Below are positions 13,651 through 19,775 of a stretch of 22,605 bases of DNA, one piece after another. The notes below the pieces were generated by a model. The model was not told where the DNA came from. It saw only the letters and a list, made by a program, of their open reading frames with translations, and did no database searches. Made by a program: the position numbers and the translations under genes. The stretch covers positions 1-22,605 of the forward strand of contig JBPOIH010000017.1 of the NCBI GenBank assembly GCA_052034685.1, in the 5' to 3' direction. The stretch is from CAYUUR01 sp052034685 (GTDB lineage: Bacteria > Patescibacteriota > Saccharimonadia > Saccharimonadales > CAYUUR01). Within the stretch, counting starts at the first letter, position 1; each line of letters begins with the position of its first letter.

Positions 13651-13778
13651 TGAACGTAGCAGGCCTTGCAGATATGCAGCTTCTTAACATCAGACTGGCT
13701 ATTGGGCGGACCCAGGACTATTGCCCCATAGTCAGCAAGTTCCATTCCACATTTGTCACATTGTGGGGCTATAGCCAT
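13623..13778 (-). CDS. Small zinc-ribbon-like protein, 51 residues
   Basis: ATG at 13778, stop TGA at 13623-13625. The protein has two CxxC pairs, Cys7/Cys10 (QCDKCG) and Cys37/Cys40 (ICKAC), spaced as in a zinc ribbon, with a short beta-rich middle (YGAIVLGPP) and a C-terminal helix (YVQIEALIAE). GAGGAG lies inside the last codons of the upstream beta-helix gene, about six bases before this ATG, and the upstream stop is only three bases away, so the two are translationally coupled. The function is unknown; binding to nucleic acid or a protein partner is likely for this fold. The last nine codons are duplicated downstream in direct repeat copy 1. Confidence 0.65.
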   Translation of the reverse strand: MAIAPQCDKCGMELADYGAIVLGPPNSQSDVKKLHICKACYVQIEALIAEG

Positions 13779-13781
13779 CAA

Positions 13782-14690
13782 CTACTCCTCGGCGCGAGGG
13801 CGTCTCGCAAATAGATTTGACTCAGTAATAATCTCTCCGTCTTCTGCATATGTTGGAGAAACAAGCATGGTGTTTTTGGCCACACGAACAAAGTGGCCAA
13901 AGCGTGATTCAGCACCAATTGAAGAACCTTCACCAACGTGAGGGTTATCACCAATAGTAGTCATTTCACCAACAACGACATTAGGCCCAAAATAGCCATT
14001 ACGTCCAACTGTCACCGAATCACCAGCGTAAACACCATTATCAAAGTAAGTTCCACGGCCAATGCTTGCTTGACTACCAACGATTACCGCTTCCTTGAAC
14101 TGCACACTGTGCTGGATCATGCCAAATGAACCAACCTTTACACCCGGAGCAACTCGAGCAAATTGTCCGACGTATCCGTGGGCTCCCACCTCTGCACCTC
14201 TACTCACCTGCGCCCCTTTACGCAAAATCGTACCCTCACCGACAACAGCATCGTCCATGATCTGAGCGCCACGATGTACCTCAACAAAACTGCCAATCTG
14301 AGCACCTGGCCCAATCTTTACGTCACGACTAAGTATCGCTCCCGTGCCGACACGTCCAGCCAGATCAGCAAAGTCGGTCAACACATGACGCCTGGCGAGA
14401 TCTTCATGCATAAACGCAGCTAATGCCCGTACATATACAAAACCATTTATAAATCTGCCACGCTTATACGGGTCTTCTACGCTAGCAGACGCATATTCTT
14501 GATTGCCACTGGCCAGTATCAGATCGATCTCGTCCAGTTCAACACTTTTTGGGTGTTTACGAATAACGTCTGGCCTGTCTTCTATCACACGATGGACGTC
14601 GTGAGCCATGTATTCCTTATTGAAGTGTTCAATTGGACGATAGTGAGCACCCGGTATCTGATGTTCCGAGCGCGTAATCGATATATGCAT
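13782..14690 (-). CDS. Left-handed beta-helix (hexapeptide-repeat) protein, acyltransferase-like
   Basis: A 302-residue protein. Residues 1-105 form an alpha/beta N-terminal domain (VIRKHPKSVELDEIDLILASGN, then FVYVRALAAFMHEDLARR). From about 110 to 270 there are roughly 25 hexapeptide turns of the [I/V]-G-x-G-x-x type (VGTGAI, IGPGAQIGSF, VGEGTI, VGSQASIGRG), the signature of a left-handed beta-helix as in LpxA/LpxD, GlmU and sugar O-acetyltransferases. His192 (IQHSVQF) could be a catalytic candidate but cannot be assigned. Such proteins are usually trimers that acylate a nucleotide sugar or serve as structural scaffolds. The gene begins only 15 bases after the encoded CCA of the tRNA at 14706-14781, with GAGGA before its ATG, so the tRNA and this gene share a transcript. 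A coupled zinc-ribbon gene follows. Confidence 0.8.
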   Translation of the reverse strand: MHISITRSEHQIPGAHYRPIEHFNKEYMAHDVHRVIEDRPDVIRKHPKSVELDEIDLILASGNQEYASASVEDPYKRGRFINGFVYVRALAAFMHEDLARRHVLTDFADLAGRVGTGAILSRDVKIGPGAQIGSFVEVHRGAQIMDDAVVGEGTILRKGAQVSRGAEVGAHGYVGQFARVAPGVKVGSFGMIQHSVQFKEAVIVGSQASIGRGTYFDNGVYAGDSVTVGRNGYFGPNVVVGEMTTIGDNPHVGEGSSIGAESRFGHFVRVAKNTMLVSPTYAEDGEIITESNLFARRPRAEE

Positions 14691-14705
14691 AATCTATCCT
14701 CGTAG

Positions 14706-14781
14706 TGGTGGGGGTGGAAAGAATTGAACTTTCGACCAATCGGTTATGAGCCGACTGCTCTAACCACTGAGCTACACCCCC
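14706..14781 (-). tRNA. tRNA with CAU anticodon, probably tRNA-Ile2 (lysidine type)
   Basis: A complete 76-base cloverleaf including the encoded CCA. Acceptor stem GGGGGTG/CACCCCC, D-arm GCTC/GAGC with an AGTGGTTA loop, anticodon stem GTCGG/CCGAT, loop CTCATAA (anticodon CAT), T-arm GAAAG/CTTTC with loop TTCAATT, discriminator A. The G1-C72 pair excludes the initiator. The D-loop AGTGGTTA, the following GAGCAG and the variable loop TTGGTCG agree with tRNA-Ile2 of Escherichia coli more than with its elongator tRNA-Met. The CAU would then be read as AUA after TilS converts C34 to lysidine. Elongator Met remains the alternative. Confidence 0.93.
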
Positions 14782-14882
14782 TTTATGAGACAAGCCTATT
14801 TGGCCCTTCTCTTTGCGTCAGCAAAATGATGTACATTTTGACAGACTGCTCTTTACCTAAATAAGGTCAAGTAACAGGGGAG

Positions 14883-14891
14883 AGTATAGCA
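14883..14891 (-). promoter_or_regulatory. Extended -10 promoter upstream of the tRNA
   Basis: TGCTATACT on the minus strand, about 100 bases before the tRNA. A second candidate nearer the tRNA is CTGACG with TAGGCT spaced 17 bp, eleven bases before the first tRNA base. Either could drive the tRNA and the beta-helix gene. Confidence 0.35.
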
Positions 14892-14912
14892 GATTTGAGT
14901 CGATTTGAGTAG

Positions 14913-15479
14913 CTACTGTTTGCGCGCAGCTTTGAGTGTGGTCGCCCACCAGCGCAGATTATCAACAAAATGAGCCATATTGCCCATTACATACTCTGCC
15001 TTTGGCCAACCTTTTTCATCCATAGCTTCCCATGGTTTCACAACCCCAATAACTGTCGACGTAATGGGCATGGCGTTAACTTTAGCGACTACCGCCACCA
15101 TATGATCAATGGCACGTGATGCAGCATAGGTACCATAGCCAACAAAAGCCACAGGTTTCTGTGACCACTCATGATATAGCGTATCGAAGGCGTTCTTGAG
15201 CGGTGCCGGGTAGCCGTTGTTGTATTCGGCCATGACGATCACAAAACCGTCAAAGTCAGCAATTCGTTTGCTCCAGGCCTTGACCTTGTCTTGCGTATAG
15301 TTACCAGACGAGGCTGATTCTGGCTCGCTCAACAGCGGTAGATCTACTTCCTTCAGGTCAATCAGTTCAAAGTCCATTTCTGGCATATCTTTGACTTGGT
15401 CAACAAACCATTCGGCGACACCAAGACCGGCGCGGGTAGGGCGGGTAGTACTAACAATAACTCCAATTTTTGGTTTCAT
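14913..15479 (-). CDS. NAD(P)H-dependent FMN reductase (flavodoxin-like)
   Basis: A 188-residue cytoplasmic flavoprotein of the FMN_red family, which uses NAD(P)H to reduce FMN, quinones, azo compounds or chromate. The phosphate-binding loop is VSTTRPTRAG at about residues 9-18, and the second FMN-contact segment AEYNNGYPAPLKNAFDTL at about 84-101 is very typical. Length is normal. I start at the ATG at 15479 because AAGGA lies nine bases upstream; the ATG at 15488 would be one base from it. It is divergent from an HxlR regulator, and its promoter (TTTACA, 16 bp, TATACT) overlaps a palindrome likely to be the regulator site. The context suggests a role in quinone or electrophile stress. Confidence 0.9.
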   Translation of the reverse strand: MKPKIGVIVSTTRPTRAGLGVAEWFVDQVKDMPEMDFELIDLKEVDLPLLSEPESASSGNYTQDKVKAWSKRIADFDGFVIVMAEYNNGYPAPLKNAFDTLYHEWSQKPVAFVGYGTYAASRAIDHMVAVVAKVNAMPITSTVIGVVKPWEAMDEKGWPKAEYVMGNMAHFVDNLRWWATTLKAARKQ

Positions 15480-15533
15480 TTTTTGCATGTCCTTTCGTTA
15501 CGACACTAGTTACTACACTTAGTATAGTTACTA

Positions 15534-15550
15534 ACTTTATTTTGTAAAGT
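15534..15550. promoter_or_regulatory. Palindromic operator candidate for the HxlR regulator
   Basis: ACTTTA-TTTTG-TAAAGT is a perfect six-base inverted repeat. A third half site ACTTTA lies at 15552-15557. It overlaps the -35 box of the reductase promoter and lies just upstream of the regulator's own -10 box, so it could repress both. A direct repeat AGTTACTA (about 15508 and 15526) lies between it and the reductase. Confidence 0.5.
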
Positions 15551-15562
15551 GACTTTATGATT

Positions 15563-15568
15563 TATAAT
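15563..15568 (+). promoter_or_regulatory. -10 box of the HxlR gene, leaderless start
   Basis: Perfect TATAAT ending six bases before the ATG at 15575. This favours 15575 over the upstream in-frame ATG at 15557, which lies before the -10 box. Confidence 0.6.
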
Positions 15569-15574
15569 GGGTTC

Positions 15575-15889
15575 ATGCAAAAAAATACTGATTGCGATTC
15601 ATCTTGCCTAGAAAACACACTTGGCATAGTTGGTGACAAGTGGACGCCATTGTTGCTGCATGCCCTTACCGACGAACCGCGCTCATTCTGTGATATCGAA
15701 ACCTTGCTTGACGGTATTAGCCCGCGAACCCTCAGCCAGCGTCTAGAGAAACTTGTACTGGAAGGAATTATCACTAAAGAAATGTACTGCAAGCACCCAC
15801 CACGCTATAAGTACGGGCTAAGCCAAAAGGGACGCGCACTGCGTGGAGTCCTCAATCAAATGTCTGAATGGGGCGCACGATACGCCTAA
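15575..15889 (+). CDS. HxlR-family winged-helix transcriptional regulator
   Basis: A 104-residue DNA-binding protein. The family signature GIVGDKWTPLLLHAL (about residues 17-31) is followed by the helix-turn-helix region (RSFCDIETLLDGISPRTLSQRLEKLVLEG), the wing (KHPPRYKYGLSQKG) and a C-terminal dimerisation helix ending in W-G-A-R. Two cysteines near the N-terminus, Cys7 and Cys11, resemble the redox-sensing N-terminal cysteine of YodB, CatR and HypR. Divergence from an FMN reductase and a shared palindrome suggest it represses that gene until quinones or disulfide stress oxidise it. This mode is inferred. The start at 15575 is fixed by a -10 box six bases upstream. The last four bases overlap the convergent dihydrouridine synthase gene. 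Confidence 0.9.
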   Translation: MQKNTDCDSSCLENTLGIVGDKWTPLLLHALTDEPRSFCDIETLLDGISPRTLSQRLEKLVLEGIITKEMYCKHPPRYKYGLSQKGRALRGVLNQMSEWGARYA

Positions 15890-16863
15890 GCAGCGTCGAG
15901 TAGTGCTAGTAGATTGTCCGTGCTTCGTGCCGCCATCAACTTTTCTCGCAATTCTTTAGCACCATCAAACCCATTGATGTATACCTTGCAGAACTTGTTG
16001 AGCGTCACAACGCGGCGCTCGTTATACTTCCAGGTGTCTGCAAACAACTGAACGTGCTTGCGATACAGCGCTATCTTTTGCTCTTTTGTATAGTTTGCCC
16101 ATGGCGAATCAGCAGCAAAAACAAACGGATCAGTAAAAACACCCCGCCCAATCATTATGCCGTCCAGACTGTACTTCTGCGCCAACTCCTCCGCTTGCGC
16201 TCGACTCTCAACATCACCGTTTCCGACCAGCAAGGTGGTGGGGGAGAGTGCGTCGCGCAATTCCCGTATCGGCACTATGTCGTCCCAATGCGCCGGCACT
16301 TTAGACATTTCTTTGGTTGTTCGAGTATGAATAGTTAACATGTTAAGTTTATGCTGCAATAAGTACTCGTGCCATGTGTAATCAATTTCCTTCAGGCCCA
16401 AACGCGTCTTTACGGACACAGGGAAGTCTTGGCCGGTTTCTTCGGCTACTTCCCTAGCTGCCTCCCCTACTGCGCTCAAAATCTCCCCTGTTAGACCCCT
16501 GTTATTGATAAGCGCTGAGCAACAACCGCTTTGTACAACGTTCTTAACAGGACAGCCCATATTGATATCCACGCCGGCAAAGCCCATGGCCTGAAGTTCT
16601 TTGGTTGTTTTGTAGTAATTATCCGGGTTCTTGCCCCAAATCTGGGCAATCACTGGACCTTCGCTAGCTGCAAGCTTGAGCTTGGGCAACAGCTTTTCCC
16701 GCCCCGGACTTTGCAAGCCATCAACGTTCACAAATTCCGTCATGTACAAGTCAGCTGGCGCGCACTCGTGCACAATTTGGCGGAAGACCGTATCGGTCAC
16801 ATCGTCCATTGGCGCGAGTATCAAAAAAGGTTTAGGAAGTACGTGGGTCTTTGCTTGCGTCAT
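15886..16863 (-). CDS. dus: tRNA-dihydrouridine synthase
   Basis: A 325-residue FMN enzyme that reduces specific uridines in the tRNA D-loop. A TIM barrel opens with LAPMDDVTD (about 17-25). The catalytic cysteine lies in NMGCP (about 101-105), followed by KNVVQSGCCSALI. KTRLG (about 152-156) and HTRT (about 179-182) contribute flavin and tRNA contacts. GNGDV and GRGVFTDPFVF are the phosphate-binding end of the barrel. The C-terminal helical domain is present and the length matches bacterial Dus proteins. Which of the A/B/C classes it belongs to is not clear by eye. The double cysteine in QSGCCSAL, where GAGS/GAGA is common, is unusual. Its first 32 bases overlap the upstream unknown gene and its last four bases overlap the HxlR gene. 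Confidence 0.92.
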   Translation of the reverse strand: MTQAKTHVLPKPFLILAPMDDVTDTVFRQIVHECAPADLYMTEFVNVDGLQSPGREKLLPKLKLAASEGPVIAQIWGKNPDNYYKTTKELQAMGFAGVDINMGCPVKNVVQSGCCSALINNRGLTGEILSAVGEAAREVAEETGQDFPVSVKTRLGLKEIDYTWHEYLLQHKLNMLTIHTRTTKEMSKVPAHWDDIVPIRELRDALSPTTLLVGNGDVESRAQAEELAQKYSLDGIMIGRGVFTDPFVFAADSPWANYTKEQKIALYRKHVQLFADTWKYNERRVVTLNKFCKVYINGFDGAKELREKLMAARSTDNLLALLDAA

Positions 16864-17713
16864 AAATATTTAAGAAGTCGATTAGTTCAGCGATATTAGC
16901 GGCACGTCGTCGGTCAACATCAGTCGAACGGTCGATGTCAGCCTCGAGTATAACACCCATGACCCGTTGCCAGAACCTTGCTGCTTTGGCGTGTTCATCT
17001 TTAGCGAGCCCAATAAGTTCAGGCTGCGTAGTTAGGAATGAAGGATGTTCAGCGGCATATAACCCAATATGCTCAATCCGAACATCTAAGGCACTTGCTC
17101 CCTGGATTCTCTGCCACACACGCTGGTTAGCACGCAGTTTGTGAGCAAAGTCCTCAATTGCTGCAGCTGCCAGCCGGCCAGGATTTTCGTCTAGTGCCAC
17201 TCCTTGCTCAGCTTGTCGTTGCACGGTTGAGAGCGCCGCAACATAGAGTTGGGCGTTTTGAAGATTAGTCCGAACTTCGGTCTGCACGCGGTCTGGCACA
17301 TTTTGTTTTTGCCGTTCGTCACGTGTTGGGTCATCCGCCAGCGCAGCGCCACCGTCCTTATTCTTGGTTGCTGGCTTGGCAGTGTAGTGCACGTAGTCAA
17401 GTGGGTGCATAAAGTGATAATGATTAGTAAATTGATCGGTCAACGGATCGGCTTCTCTGGCTAAGCGTCTACTGACATAAGTGAGGGTACTCGGATTGAT
17501 TGGCTGGGGCTCTGTCGTGAGATCTTCAACGAGTGATTCACGGACTCTGCCCCGCATTGTCTCAGGATCAGGCACTGCGATTGCAGCAAGCTTAGCCATG
17601 CGCCTTGCATCACGTGCATTCACATCAGCAAGTAGTAGTTCTGATTCTTCAGCAGTTGGAATACCAGTTAGAAACGTTTCAGTTTGTGGGAACTGACTAG
17701 CTGCTTCTGACAT
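16832..17713 (-). CDS. Hypothetical protein, 293 residues
   Basis: I do not recognise this protein. It is soluble, largely helical and rich in Ala, Arg and Asp, with no signal peptide or membrane segment. Segments of note: RRMAKLAAIAVPDPETMRGR (about 37-56), HYHFMHPLDYVHY (about 98-110), a polar KNKDGGAALADDPTRDER linker, and a long helical C-terminal half (QLYVAALSTVQRQAEQ, AAAIEDFAHKLRANQRVWQR). A virion or scaffold-like protein or a lineage-specific regulator are both possible; nothing decides. It overlaps the small coiled-coil gene upstream by 17 bases and the dihydrouridine synthase downstream by 32, so all three are probably expressed together from the promoter at 18091-18119. Confidence 0.75.
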   Translation of the reverse strand: MSEAASQFPQTETFLTGIPTAEESELLLADVNARDARRMAKLAAIAVPDPETMRGRVRESLVEDLTTEPQPINPSTLTYVSRRLAREADPLTDQFTNHYHFMHPLDYVHYTAKPATKNKDGGAALADDPTRDERQKQNVPDRVQTEVRTNLQNAQLYVAALSTVQRQAEQGVALDENPGRLAAAAIEDFAHKLRANQRVWQRIQGASALDVRIEHIGLYAAEHPSFLTTQPELIGLAKDEHAKAARFWQRVMGVILEADIDRSTDVDRRRAANIAELIDFLNIYDASKDPRTS

Positions 17714-18080
17714 CGGTCAAGCTCTTTGGCGCTGGCCTTGGTTGTCGCGGCTGTCGCGCTGTAGGTTCATTAGGATTGTTCCACTTTGAAGGCCCAGTCA
17801 CTGCGGCGCGTGCTGCAGCAATACTTTCGGCACGACTCAAAGTCTGACCTTCAGAAGTTTGTTCTACAGAAACGATACTTGTAACAACCGGATGACCATC
17901 GCTCCTTGCACGCTGTTCTGCCTGCAATACTTCAGATTGATCCTGCTGTGCCATTTGCTCCGCTCTTTCACTTGCTGCACGTAGCTCAGCTACTTCCCTT
18001 TCGGCACGTAGCTCAGCAAAGTAATCATCAGAATAGACATGTCCACGGGCGGTACTAAGTGATGCTTGTTCTGGAGTCAT
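17697..18080 (-). CDS. Small charged coiled-coil protein, 127 residues
   Basis: I do not recognise this protein. The first 60 residues form a heptad-like charged helix (YFAELRAEREVAELRAASER, continuing through AEQMAQQDQSEVLQAEQRAR). The rest is low-complexity and Pro/Arg-rich (ARQPRQPRPAPKSL), likely disordered. The ATG at 18080 is chosen because a full promoter lies directly upstream, with TATAAT ending ten bases before it; an in-frame start at 18149 would lie upstream of that promoter and inside the convergent end of the prenyltransferase gene region. It overlaps the 293-residue unknown gene by 17 bases, so the two products may work together. Confidence 0.65.
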   Translation of the reverse strand: MTPEQASLSTARGHVYSDDYFAELRAEREVAELRAASERAEQMAQQDQSEVLQAEQRARSDGHPVVTSIVSVEQTSEGQTLSRAESIAAARAAVTGPSKWNNPNEPTARQPRQPRPAPKSLTDVRSS

Positions 18081-18090
18081 AATGGTTGGT

Positions 18091-18119
18091 ATTATACCAC
18101 AGATAGTCAAGTTTTGCAA
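18091..18119 (-). promoter_or_regulatory. Promoter of the two unknown genes and dus
   Basis: On the minus strand TTGCAA (18119-18114) and TATAAT (18096-18091) are spaced by exactly 17 bp, and the ATG at 18080 follows ten bases after the -10 box. Confidence 0.75.
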
Positions 18120-18123
18120 TGCT

Positions 18124-19050
18124 TCACCATGGAAGTCGGTCAAATGCAAACAACAGCGCCCACGTCAGCACAAAACCACTGAAATAGTTGTAATACAAAA
18201 ACTGATCCCAGGCTTTGCCAAAGATTGGTGCCTTGTCATTATGCCTATGCGGCAAGGTGCGTGCCACCATCACCACGTAGGGCAGAAGCAACACAGAAAC
18301 CAATAGTGCGCCCCAACCATAAAACACTATTGGCAAGACAGCCGCCAGAACATAACCAGACAGGACTAGTACAATGGTTTTACTCGCACCAAGTTTGGTT
18401 GCGATAGAACTGATGTTTGCTTGGCGGTCTGGCGTAATGTCTTGGATTGCGCCAAAGGCGTGATTGGCCATCACCCAGACAAAGAAAGCCACGTACGCAG
18501 GAATGTACAGATCATCTGCTCCTATCAATAAACCACCGAAGATAAACGGCGAGGTGTAATGAAAACTTGAAGTGAACGAATCTAGGAATGGAATTTCTTT
18601 GAACCGCAGACCTTTCTGACTGTAGGCAACGACCATGAAAAGCATCAGAGTCAGCCATAGATTGGAGGCCAGATTCCCCACAGCATAAAGGTACGCAACT
18701 AAAGGCAAATTTACAGCAAAAATCCACTTCCAGAGTGTCGGATGTTTGGTTTTGGCCAGCACAGAACCGTCTACACCAGTTTTTCGCGGGTTTAAAATGT
18801 CAGACTCATAATCATAAATGTCATTGATGCCGTACATCATTAGGTTATAACCAAATGCAAAAAACAGCACGCCGACCGCCAGTGTCCAGTCAGCTAAACC
18901 AGCAATGATGAAGTAGCTGGCTACAAATGGAGCGCAGGTATTTACCCACCAAAATGGCCGACTCACCACTAGAAGTTCTTTGACAGTCATCTTTGTTTTC
19001 GGCAAAGCCGCAAACTTTGCTGTCTTCTTGGCGCCTGATCGATTTTTCAT
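18124..19050 (-). CDS. crtEb: UbiA-family prenyltransferase, lycopene elongase type
   Basis: A 308-residue integral membrane enzyme with eight to nine helices. The first Asp-rich motif NDIYDYESD (residues 76-84) binds the magnesium-diphosphate of the allylic donor, and the second is DITPDRQAN (204-212). RPFWWVNTCAP near residue 31 and YSQKGLRFKEIPFLDSF (about 143-159) are typical of the lycopene elongase / digeranylgeranyl-type branch. In carotenoid clusters this enzyme (CrtEb, LbtB-type) adds C5 units from DMAPP to lycopene, giving flavuxanthin-like C45/C50 products. The call rests on the motifs and on the neighbouring cyclase pair in the order known from Corynebacterium. A different UbiA activity (menaquinone or chlorophyll type) is possible but less likely here. 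It has its own -10 box, and GGAGAG lies 12 bases before the ATG. Confidence 0.82.
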   Translation of the reverse strand: MKNRSGAKKTAKFAALPKTKMTVKELLVVSRPFWWVNTCAPFVASYFIIAGLADWTLAVGVLFFAFGYNLMMYGINDIYDYESDILNPRKTGVDGSVLAKTKHPTLWKWIFAVNLPLVAYLYAVGNLASNLWLTLMLFMVVAYSQKGLRFKEIPFLDSFTSSFHYTSPFIFGGLLIGADDLYIPAYVAFFVWVMANHAFGAIQDITPDRQANISSIATKLGASKTIVLVLSGYVLAAVLPIVFYGWGALLVSVLLLPYVVMVARTLPHRHNDKAPIFGKAWDQFLYYNYFSGFVLTWALLFAFDRLPW

Positions 19051-19070
19051 CTGCGATACTCACTCTCCGT

Positions 19071-19076
19071 ATTATA
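19071..19076 (-). promoter_or_regulatory. -10 box of the prenyltransferase gene
   Basis: TATAAT on the minus strand, 20 bases before the ATG at 19050, with GGAGAG in the predicted leader. The 108-bp space after the cyclase stop also suggests a separate transcript. No clear -35 is present. Confidence 0.45.
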
Positions 19077-19158
19077 TATACGCGTCATTGCGTTTCTCGA
19101 TGAGAAAATCAACCATACGCTCAAGCAAAGAACTTCTAGAGACGTTTTGGCAGACATA

Positions 19159-19461
19159 CTATTTTGTTTCTGGGCGCGTGACATACTTTAGTACTGATCC
19201 TATTCCAATTACTGCAGCTATTGTATAGGTAAAGTCTTCGATTGGTGCATACCAAAGTTTTAACCCTGAGGTCAGGCTAAAGTCATAGAAAACGATTGGA
19301 AGACCAGTGAATAGCTGGTCGAAGACAGCCGTAAAGCCCACCATAATGCCAAGTACTATCCAAAAATCACGTGATTGAACAACCTTAGTTTTGAGAATGA
19401 CCGTATCAAGTAGGAGTACAGAACCTAGAAAAGGAAGCGCTATGCCGAAGTACGTGAACAT
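19159..19461 (-). CDS. crtYf: Heterodimeric lycopene cyclase, second subunit (CrtYd/CrtYf-like)
   Basis: A 100-residue membrane protein with three hydrophobic helices. The lycopene-cyclase domain marks are GIMVGFTAVFDQL with an Asp at about residue 48, then GLPIVFYDFS, and PIEDF (about 73-77), equivalent to the PxE(E/D) motif of the CarR/CrtYc-Yd family. It pairs with the preceding gene to close the ends of lycopene or of its elongated derivative. The ATG at 19461 is chosen because GGAGG lies five bases upstream; the GTG at 19467 would be inside that site. It overlaps the first subunit gene by 22 bases, so the subunits are translationally coupled, as is usual for this family. Ring type (beta, gamma or epsilon) cannot be read from sequence. 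Confidence 0.85.
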   Translation of the reverse strand: MFTYFGIALPFLGSVLLLDTVILKTKVVQSRDFWIVLGIMVGFTAVFDQLFTGLPIVFYDFSLTSGLKLWYAPIEDFTYTIAAVIGIGSVLKYVTRPETK

Positions 19462-19754
19462 CGCCACCTCCAGAGTAGTAGAGTTTGATAGCCAAGTAGG
19501 CTTAAGAATAGGAACTCTTCAAGCGGCATGTTTGGCGCATAGACATACACACCCGTTACCCACGCCGGATTCGTGGCGATAATTCCCACTGAAATATTTG
19601 CAATATCCCATATAAGGAAAAAGGCTAAACTCACTACAAGGATAAGTGCCGTTTTACGGGCGTCCCAGAACCAAGCTAGTTTCTGTCGATAATCAAGAAC
19701 TGCCAACCCGGACAGAGAAAAAACCAAGACACATATATAGGCGTACTGCTGCAT
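19440..19754 (-). CDS. crtYe: Heterodimeric lycopene cyclase, first subunit (CrtYc/CrtYe-like)
   Basis: A 104-residue membrane protein with three hydrophobic helices. Diagnostic residues are FLIWDIANISVGI (Asp50) and MPLEEFLF (Pro77, Glu79, Glu80), matching the conserved WD and PxEE motifs of small lycopene cyclase subunits; GVYVYAPN precedes the latter. The C-terminus is short and basic. Length fits the roughly 100-130 residues of bacterial CrtYc/CrtYe. The gene starts seven bases after a TATAAT box in the 21-bp space shared with the divergent desaturase gene, so its mRNA is nearly leaderless. It overlaps the second subunit gene. The order first subunit, second subunit, elongase is that of the decaprenoxanthin cluster. 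Confidence 0.85.
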   Translation of the reverse strand: MQQYAYICVLVFSLSGLAVLDYRQKLAWFWDARKTALILVVSLAFFLIWDIANISVGIIATNPAWVTGVYVYAPNMPLEEFLFLSLLGYQTLLLWRWRCSRTSA

Positions 19755-19760
19755 AACTTG

Positions 19761-19767
19761 TATTATA
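19761..19767. promoter_or_regulatory. Shared bidirectional -10 element between cyclase and desaturase genes
   Basis: GTATTATAC (19760-19768) is a nine-base palindrome with one central T. It reads TATAAT on the minus strand, seven bases before the ATG at 19754, and TATTAT on the plus strand, nine bases before the ATG at 19776. Both genes would be transcribed outwards from one element within 21 bp. A minus-strand TTTCTG at 19790-19785 is a fair -35 at 17 bp; none is clear for the plus strand. Confidence 0.55.
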
Positions 19768-19775
19768 CCTAGCAG

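Noticed and set aside
14706..14781. Initiator tRNA-fMet
   Set aside because: It has a paired G1-C72 end and lacks the three G-C pairs of the initiator anticodon stem.
14892..14910. GATTTGAGT repeated twice, as a possible CRISPR or iteron
   Set aside because: Only two nine-base copies one base apart, with no further units.
19072..19148. Short minus-strand frame (…LLERMVDFLIEKRNDAYI) in the gap between the cyclase and prenyltransferase genes
   Set aside because: At most about 25 codons with no start before the internal ATG and no ribosome site; it overlaps the -10 box of the prenyltransferase gene.
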